Shown in pieces: positions 1 to 3,807 of a stretch of 5,882 nt of DNA. This DNA is from Ruminococcaceae bacterium UBA5904. Lineage in GTDB: Bacteria > Bacillota > Clostridia > Oscillospirales > Acutalibacteraceae. The notes beneath the pieces were generated by a model that was not told where the DNA came from, ran no database searches, and saw only the letters and a list, made by a program, of their open reading frames with translations. The translations under genes and the position numbers were made by a program. How positions within the stretch are numbered: position 1 is the stretch's first letter; each line of letters opens with the position of its first letter. The stretch spans positions 1 through 5,882 of the forward strand of contig DJEG01000014.1 in NCBI GenBank assembly GCA_002431305.1. The letters run 5' to 3'.

Positions 1-835
1 CGGGGGAAATCGCGTCCGAGCCCTCGGGAATCATTCTCGTTCTCGATACGTCGCCGACGATTTTAGCGCCGGGGAGATGACCGCCGATGCCGGGTTTTGC
101 ACCCTGCCCCATTTTAATTTCGATAGCCGAGCCCGCGTTTAAATACTTCTCGTGAACGCCGAAACGACCCGAGGCTACCTGTACGACCGTGTTTTCGCCG
201 TAGACGTAGAAATCCTCGTGCAGTCCGCCCTCGCCGGTATTATATAATATTCCTAATTCCCCGGCCGCCCTTGCCAGCGCTTCGTGCGCGTTGTAGCTTA
301 TCGAGCCGTAGCTCATTGCCGAGAACATTATCGGCATGGAGAGTTCAAGCTGGGGCGACAGAGAAGTGTCCAGCCTGCCGTCGGGACGGCGCTTAATGTT
401 AGACGGCTTCTTGCCCAGGAATACTTTTGTCTCCATCGGTTCTCTCAGCGGGTCGATCGGGGGATTCGTGACCTGCGAAGCGTTTATTAATATTCTGTCA
501 AAATAAACGGGCGCGGGGTTCGGGTTTCCCATCGACGAGAGCAGAACGCCTCCGCTGCTTGCCTGTTTGTAAATTTCGTTTACCGCGCTCTCTGTCCAGT
601 TCGCGTTCTCTTTAAACGTGCAGTCGTTTTTTATAATTTTTAATGCGTGTTCGGGACAGAACGAAACGCATCTTAAGCAGTCTACGCATTTCGACTCGTC
701 CGACTTTATCAGACCTGTTTTCGAATCAAATATATGTACGCCGTTTGAGCACTGTTTAACGCATATACGGCACGAGGTACAGCGTTCGCGGTTTCTTACA
801 ACTTCATATTCGGGGATAATATAATCAAGTCCCAT
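1..835 (-). CDS. Glutamate synthase, FMN-binding synthase subunit with N-terminal 2x[4Fe-4S] ferredoxin domain (GltB2-like, partial)
   Basis: This is the synthase subunit of a split, archaeal/clostridial-type glutamate synthase, which uses ammonia from a partner amidotransferase to convert 2-oxoglutarate to glutamate in the cytoplasm. Translating the minus strand from ATG 835-833 gives 278 uninterrupted residues to the left edge; the C-terminal part is missing. Residues 1-72 form a ferredoxin-like domain with two four-cysteine clusters, C19/C22/C25/C29 and C50/C53/C56/C60, the second ending in CP. From about residue 165 the FMN-binding barrel begins, with MSYGSIS (174-180), TGEGGLHED (200-208) and the family hallmark MGQGAKPGIGGHLPG (242-256). 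The start follows a strong site AAAGGAGGG at 853-845 and overlaps the stop of the upstream gene as TGATG, so translation is probably coupled. The built-in iron-sulfur domain suggests electron entry from ferredoxin or a partner flavoprotein; which one is inference. Further glt subunits may lie beyond the left edge. The family call is secure. Confidence 0.93.
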   Translation of the reverse strand, partial: MGLDYIIPEYEVVRNRERCTSCRICVKQCSNGVHIFDSKTGLIKSDESKCVDCLRCVSFCPEHALKIIKNDCTFKENANWTESAVNEIYKQASSGGVLLSSMGNPNPAPVYFDRILINASQVTNPPIDPLREPMETKVFLGKKPSNIKRRPDGRLDTSLSPQLELSMPIMFSAMSYGSISYNAHEALARAAGELGILYNTGEGGLHEDFYVYGENTVVQVASGRFGVHEKYLNAGSAIEIKMGQGAKPGIGGHLPGAKIVGDVSRTRMIPEGSDAISP

Positions 836-1926
836 CAGTACGCGCCCTCCTTTACTTTGACGATAACGGGTTCTCCGCCCATCGGCGCACGGACGTTTCT
901 GACGTCGGGTTCGATCGCGCGTATCGCGGATTCCTCGCTTGCAATGTAAACCATGTCGTCCTTTTCGCCGACGACCATGGAGCGCAGTTTCAGCCTGTCG
1001 TTTAAAGCCATGAGTCCGCCCTCAAATCCGAGAATTATCGAAAACGGACCGGTTATCAGAAGTCCCGGATAAATTTTTCTCAAGTAGCTTAACTGATCGG
1101 CTTCGAGCGGAGGTCTTGACTCAATCGTGCTCCAGAACGGCGCGGCGATTACCGAGGCGGTCTCTTCGAGCGTCAGCCCCTGCCGTCTTAAAAGGTAGTC
1201 GGCGATATAAGTTATGACCTCGGTGTCGGTCTGCAAGGTACATTTGTAGCCGAACATCTCTATGTAACGGCGGTTCGCGTCGTAGGAGGAAATCTCGCCG
1301 TTGTGAACTATCGAATAGTCGAGCAGTGCGAACGGATGCGCTCCGCCCCACCAGCCGGGCGTGTTCGTCGGGTACCTGCCGTGAGCCGTCCACGAGTAGG
1401 CGGAGTATTCCTCAAGCCTATAGAATCTGCCTACGTCCTCGGGAAATCCGACAGCCTTGAATACGCCCATATTCTTGCCCGAGGAGAACACGTACGCCCC
1501 CTCGAAACGCGTGTTTATATTCATGACCGTGCGTGCAACGTATTCCTTTTCGTCAAGCTGTAATCTCGACAGAACCGACGACAGCGGAGCGACGAAATAC
1601 CGCCATATGAGCGGAACGTCCGTAATTTCGGGAGTTTTTCGTATCGGAATGTTTTCGGCTTTGACAATTTCGAAGCTGTCTTTTAAAAAGCGCTCGCATT
1701 CGACGCGTGATTCATTGTCTGTGTAGAATATATGAAGCGCGTAGAATTCCGCGTAGTCCGGGTAAATTCCGTACCCCGCGAATCCGCCTCCGAGTCCGTT
1801 TGAACGGTCGTGCATGGGAATCATGCTTTTAATTATTTTTTCACCGGTCATTTTGTTTCCGCTGCGTGAAATCATCGCGGATATCGCGCATCCCGACGGA
1901 ATCCTGACCTGTCCCTCAAGTAACAT
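835..1926 (-). CDS. Glutamate synthase, stand-alone class II glutamine amidotransferase subunit (GltB1-like)
   Basis: This 363-residue protein matches the class II (Ntn-type) glutaminase domain that supplies ammonia to glutamate synthase; in bacterial GltB it is the fused N-terminal domain, here a separate gene. The expected nucleophile is Cys13 in IPSGCAISAM, so the 12 residues before it must be removed to expose an N-terminal cysteine, as with the GltB propeptide. Further family signatures are MHDRSNGLGGGFAGYGIYP (about 38-56), AHGRYPTN (181-188, substrate-binding Arg184), HNGEISSYDAN (208-218, the Asn-Gly oxyanion element), QTDTEV (232-237) and a C-terminal MVYIASEES stretch. The reading frame also opens at a GTG at 1935, but ATG 1926 is preferred because GGTGAT at 1936-1931 makes a good ribosome binding site for it, while the GTG has none. 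It is the first gene of the operon, overlaps the FMN subunit gene by one base, and is expressed through an attenuator-like leader (1961-2012). Confidence 0.93.
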   Translation of the reverse strand: MLLEGQVRIPSGCAISAMISRSGNKMTGEKIIKSMIPMHDRSNGLGGGFAGYGIYPDYAEFYALHIFYTDNESRVECERFLKDSFEIVKAENIPIRKTPEITDVPLIWRYFVAPLSSVLSRLQLDEKEYVARTVMNINTRFEGAYVFSSGKNMGVFKAVGFPEDVGRFYRLEEYSAYSWTAHGRYPTNTPGWWGGAHPFALLDYSIVHNGEISSYDANRRYIEMFGYKCTLQTDTEVITYIADYLLRRQGLTLEETASVIAAPFWSTIESRPPLEADQLSYLRKIYPGLLITGPFSIILGFEGGLMALNDRLKLRSMVVGEKDDMVYIASEESAIRAIEPDVRNVRAPMGGEPVIVKVKEGAY

Positions 1927-1930
1927 AAGT

Positions 1931-1936
1931 ATCACC
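1931..1936 (-). promoter_or_regulatory. Ribosome binding site deciding the start of the amidotransferase gene
   Basis: GGTGAT lies four bases before ATG 1926 and matches the 3' half of the full Shine-Dalgarno complement (AAGGAGGTGATC), where a short spacing is normal. The in-frame GTG at 1935 falls inside this site and has only TCAGAATCG ahead of it, which argues against its use. Confidence 0.55.
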
Positions 1937-1960
1937 GATTCTGATTAATTAGTGTAAAAC

Positions 1961-2000
1961 AAAAAAATCGCCCCGAGGGGGGAATATCCCCTCGGAACGA
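1961..2000 (-). terminator. Intrinsic terminator in the glt leader (attenuator candidate)
   Basis: Read on the minus strand, TCGTTCCGAGGGG (2000-1988) pairs with CCCCTCGGGGCGA (1980-1968) in a 13-bp stem with two G-U wobbles, loop ATATTCC, followed directly by seven T (1967-1961). It sits downstream of the predicted glt transcription start near 2018 and 35 bases before ATG 1926, leaving no room for another promoter, so glt transcripts must read through it. It is also the only terminator seen after the ATPase gene, so it may serve both purposes. Confidence 0.88.
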
Positions 2001-2012
2001 ACGTCATTGCTC
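1999..2012 (-). promoter_or_regulatory. Hexaloop hairpin in the glt leader (ANTAR-type antiterminator candidate)
   Basis: On the minus strand GAGC (2012-2009) and GTTC (2002-1999) form a 4-bp stem, one pair being G-U, around the six-base loop AATGAC. The loop has A at position 1 and G at position 4, the pattern known for RNA targets of ANTAR-domain antiterminators. The stem is short and alone would be weak evidence. It is supported by its place within about 8 bases of the predicted start, by sharing two bases (1999-2000) with the terminator 5' arm, and by the stronger matching hairpins ahead of the glutamine synthetase gene. A second hairpin of this kind was not found in this leader. Confidence 0.5.
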
Positions 2013-2025
2013 TGTTATGAAACGT

Positions 2026-2054
2026 ATTTTATCACTAAAAAAATCGTTTGTCAA
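2026..2054 (-). promoter_or_regulatory. Promoter of the glt operon
   Basis: On the minus strand TTGACA (2054-2049) and TAAAAT (2031-2026) are separated by 17 bases: a perfect -35 box and a -10 box with one mismatch. Transcription is predicted to start near 2019-2018, which puts the hexaloop hairpin and terminator at the very start of the transcript. The -35 box contains the TGA stop codon (2053-2051) of the upstream ATPase gene, so the two units are packed without spacer. Confidence 0.78.
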
Positions 2055-3397
2055 ATAACAGGGTCATTTTCTCCGTTTAGATTAAAAAACATAATGTAAT
2101 AAATCGGAATATAGGTTATCTTGCCTTTTTTTGAGACCTTGCGTTCGTTTGAAACGACGAAAGCCTTTTTTATGTGATAATCCTCGTTTTCGACGAATGC
2201 GTTCAGCGCCCTGTGGGTAGTGTAGTCCTTGCCGGACTTTACCTCTATCGGAACAGCCGACAGACTGTCGTAGTCGTCGATGAAATAGTCAACTTCGCCC
2301 TTGCTTCTGTTGTCGTAGTAGAACAGGCTGTACCCGTGCGCGTGCAGTTCGCATGCTATCGCCGTTTCGTAGACGGAGCCCAGATTGACGCTGTTTTCGC
2401 TCTCGAGAACGGCGCGGACGTTGTTCCTGTATAATATATTCGTTAAAATTCCGACGTCGTTTAAATAAAGTTTCAGAAGATTTTTTCCGCTTGATTCAAT
2501 CAGAGGGAATACGGGATTTGAAATTGCCTGAACGTTTAATGCGATTCCCGCGCTGATTAAATATTCGAACTCGTCGGAATAATCCGAAAAGGTTTTGCCC
2601 TTTTTATTTTCTATATCCTTTGCGACAACGCGTTTTTTCCTGTTTTCCATATTTGACGGAATCATTTCGTAAATTCTGCGTATTTTAAGTTTTCTTTCCT
2701 CGTCGTATTTTGACGCGTCGGCGGCGTAATACGAGTGAATTTCACTCTGAATTTCGCGCACAAGCGTTATGTTTTTGCTCTCGAGATATGAATTTACCGC
2801 GTCGGGCATGCCTCCGACGAGCAGATATTTTTTAAACAAATCCAATATTTTCGCATGCTCCGCCTCGCCGAGCGATTCGAGATTTTTAAATTTATCTCTC
2901 ATTGCAGAAACGACGGATTCCCCGACACCCGAGGCGTACAGAAATTCCTCGAAATCGAGCGGGAACATCCTGATTTTCCGTATGCTTCCTATCGGAATCG
3001 ACGTTGTCTGCGACAGCGTTACGCCGAGAAGCGAACCGCTTGCTATAAACGTAAACCTGCCGTCGCGTGACAGAAATTTAAGCAGAGTAAGAAACTTCGG
3101 ATACGCCTGAATTTCGTCTATGAAAATCAGGGTATTTTCTTTTTCCTTCATTTTTTCGCCGGCAAGCATGCTCAGTTTTAAATAAAAGTCCTCCGTTGTA
3201 TCGACAGAAGCAAACAGTTTCTCGCCCATGGAGTCCTCAATCATGTTTATTTCAATAAAATTTTTAAACAGTTTTTTTCCGGCGTGACGTATTATATATG
3301 TTTTTCCGACCTGGCGCGCGCCGTCGATAAGCAGTATTTTATCAGAACCGGACTTTAAGTGCTCTTCTATTGTTTTTTCTATTTTTCTATATAACAT
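2051..3397 (-). CDS. AAA_14/DUF4143-type ATPase of unknown function
   Basis: The 448-residue product has the architecture of the widespread AAA_14 plus DUF4143 ATPase family. Residues 26-33 are a Walker A loop (GARQVGKT), 89-97 a Walker B strand (TLIFIDEIQ), followed by FIASGSLLG (117-125) and the family-typical FPLDFEEFL (145-153). The C-terminal DUF4143 part holds GEVDYF (367-372) and IEVKSG (384-389), spaced like a PD-(D/E)XK nuclease core with D370, E385 and K387; nuclease activity is not established. ATG 3397 is preferred: the frame extends to a TTG at 3463, but that codon has no ribosome binding site and the extension runs through a noncoding-looking 33-bp repeat array. AAAGGG before the ATG is about 12 bases away, longer than ideal. 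No signal peptide or membrane segment is seen. The gene is visibly richer in A+T than its neighbours, consistent with horizontal acquisition. The biological role of the family is not known, and nothing here ties it to nitrogen assimilation. Confidence 0.88.
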   Translation of the reverse strand: MLYRKIEKTIEEHLKSGSDKILLIDGARQVGKTYIIRHAGKKLFKNFIEINMIEDSMGEKLFASVDTTEDFYLKLSMLAGEKMKEKENTLIFIDEIQAYPKFLTLLKFLSRDGRFTFIASGSLLGVTLSQTTSIPIGSIRKIRMFPLDFEEFLYASGVGESVVSAMRDKFKNLESLGEAEHAKILDLFKKYLLVGGMPDAVNSYLESKNITLVREIQSEIHSYYAADASKYDEERKLKIRRIYEMIPSNMENRKKRVVAKDIENKKGKTFSDYSDEFEYLISAGIALNVQAISNPVFPLIESSGKNLLKLYLNDVGILTNILYRNNVRAVLESENSVNLGSVYETAIACELHAHGYSLFYYDNRSKGEVDYFIDDYDSLSAVPIEVKSGKDYTTHRALNAFVENEDYHIKKAFVVSNERKVSKKGKITYIPIYYIMFFNLNGENDPVI

Positions 3398-3419
3398 ATA
3401 GTATATCAGCCCTTTAAAA

Positions 3420-3530
3420 TGATTTTTCAATAAAATATTAGCATAAAAAATCTGACTTTTCAATGCTTTTTAAGCTATAAAAATATGACTTTTCAATACT
3501 ATTTATACCCATAAAATATGACTTTTCATA
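3420..3530. repeat. Four-copy 33-bp imperfect tandem repeat upstream of the ATPase gene
   Basis: The core TGA(C/T)TTTTCA recurs at 3420, 3453, 3486 and 3519, exactly 33 bases apart each time. The first three copies keep TGAYTTTTCAAT and end in an A-rich tail like ATAAAAATA, with a variable middle; copies 2 and 3 agree at 25 of 33 positions. The fourth copy is clear only over its first ten bases. Read toward the ATPase gene, the core is TGAAAAGTCA. The array occupies the predicted promoter and leader of that gene and an in-frame stop at 3472-3470 shows it is not coding. A spacing of about three helical turns suggests side-by-side sites for a DNA-binding protein, which is inference. Confidence 0.8.
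3502..3529 (-). promoter_or_regulatory. Possible promoter of the ATPase gene
   Basis: On the minus strand ATGAAA (3529-3524) and TATAAA (3507-3502) are 16 bases apart, giving a plausible but imperfect sigma-A promoter with a start near 3495. Both boxes lie inside the 33-bp repeat array. Other A+T-rich hexamers nearby could also serve, so the exact position is uncertain. Confidence 0.3.
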
Positions 3531-3561
3531 CTTTCTGATTTTATCTTCGTCAATTCCGACA

Positions 3562-3592
3562 AAAAAAATTGAATTTTTTTGTGAAAAAGGGG
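3562..3592 (+). promoter_or_regulatory. UP-element-like A/T tracts upstream of the glutamine synthetase promoter
   Basis: Bases 3569-3590, at -59 to -38 relative to the predicted start, fit the RNA polymerase alpha-subunit UP-element pattern (A/W/T tract, three free bases, AAA) at all but two defined positions. The left part, 3562-3580, is also a 9-bp palindrome around G3571. This points to a strong basal promoter; a protein operator is the alternative reading of the palindrome. Confidence 0.5.
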
Positions 3593-3620
3593 TTGACAAA
3601 AGGCGAAAAACGAGTATAAT
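3593..3620 (+). promoter_or_regulatory. Promoter of the glutamine synthetase gene
   Basis: TTGACA (3593-3598) and TATAAT (3615-3620) are both perfect consensus boxes with a 16-base spacer. Transcription is predicted to start near 3627-3628, giving a leader of about 180 bases. Such a strong promoter followed by terminators implies that control lies mainly in transcription read-through rather than initiation. Confidence 0.9.
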
Positions 3621-3630
3621 TCAACGCATA

Positions 3631-3646
3631 GAGACAAAGGCGTCTC
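3631..3646 (+). promoter_or_regulatory. Hexaloop hairpin A in the glnA leader (ANTAR-type antiterminator candidate)
   Basis: GAGAC (3631-3635) and GTCTC (3642-3646) form a perfect 5-bp stem around the loop AAAGGC, with A at loop position 1 and G at position 4. The hairpin begins about four bases after the predicted transcription start. Its 3' arm is also part of the 5' arm of terminator 1, so the two folds exclude each other, as expected for an antiterminator. The 12-base core GACAAAGGCGTC recurs exactly in hairpin B. Confidence 0.75.
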
Positions 3647-3678
3647 AGAGTTTCACACTCTGAGGCGTTTTCTCTTTT
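3638..3678 (+). terminator. Terminator 1 in the glnA leader (attenuator)
   Basis: GCGTCTCAGAGT (3640-3651) pairs with ACTCTGAGGCGT (3657-3668) in a 12-bp stem with two G-U wobbles and loop TTCAC, followed by TTTTCTCTTTT. It lies between the promoter and the gene, so it must be bypassed for glutamine synthetase to be made. Hairpin A competes for bases 3642-3646. Confidence 0.85.
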
Positions 3679-3693
3679 ATGGGTAAAAGTTAA

Positions 3694-3759
3694 GACGGGA
3701 CAAAGGCGTCCTTGACCGGTATTTTCATATCGGGCGTGCCTTTGCCCCGTTCTTTATTT
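3694..3759 (+). terminator. Terminator-like structure 2 in the glnA leader
   Basis: ACGGGACAAAGGC (3695-3707) pairs with GCCTTTGCCCCGT (3738-3750) with one A-C mismatch, and the interior carries a second hairpin, CCGGTAT (3716-3722) with ATATCGG (3727-3733) around TTTC. It is followed by TTCTTTATTT, a broken U-tract, so termination is likely weaker than at terminator 1. Its 5' arm contains the 5' arm and loop of hairpin B, so these two folds exclude each other. Confidence 0.65.
3697..3712 (+). promoter_or_regulatory. Hexaloop hairpin B in the glnA leader (ANTAR-type antiterminator candidate)
   Basis: GGGAC (3697-3701) and GTCCT (3708-3712) form a 5-bp stem, the outermost pair G-U, around the same loop AAAGGC as hairpin A, 66 bases further on. 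ANTAR targets are typically two such hairpins, the second overlapping a terminator, so A and B may act as the pair. Because each also overlaps its own terminator, two tandem switches are an alternative. Confidence 0.72.
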
Positions 3760-3807
3760 GCAGAAATGAAAATGAAAAGTAAAAGGATTAGAAAAGGAGA
3801 AATCATT

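Noticed and set aside
284..824. Short plus-strand open frames at 284-490 and 618-824.
   Set aside because: They lie antisense to the well-supported FMN subunit gene, lack ribosome binding sites and show no recognisable protein features.
1121..1726. Open frames at 1121-1393 (minus), 1303-1563 and 1457-1726 (plus).
   Set aside because: They are out-of-frame shadows of the amidotransferase gene, which has clear family motifs across the same bases.
2174..3110. Plus-strand open frames at 2174-2434, 2769-3110 and 2855-3070.
   Set aside because: They are antisense to the ATPase gene, with low-complexity translations and no start signals.
3398..3463. A 22-residue N-terminal extension of the ATPase from a TTG at 3463.
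   Set aside because: The TTG has no ribosome binding site and the extension is made of the 33-bp repeat; homologues of this family start close to the LYRKI-like segment at ATG 3397.
3420..3530. The regularly spaced repeats as a CRISPR array.
   Set aside because: The 33-base period is the whole unit, with a conserved core of 10-12 bases and an A-rich tail and no unique spacers of normal length; there are no cas genes. A tandem operator-like array fits better.
3679..3693. A tiny leader peptide ATG-GGT-AAA-AGT-TAA between the two glnA terminators.
   Set aside because: There is no ribosome binding site before it and no run of regulatory codons such as Gln or Glu; it is most likely chance.
3628..3760. 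A glutamine riboswitch of the glnA RNA type in the glutamine synthetase leader.
   Set aside because: The conserved core of that riboswitch, known mainly from cyanobacteria and marine metagenomes, is not recognisable; the hexaloop hairpins explain the structure better.
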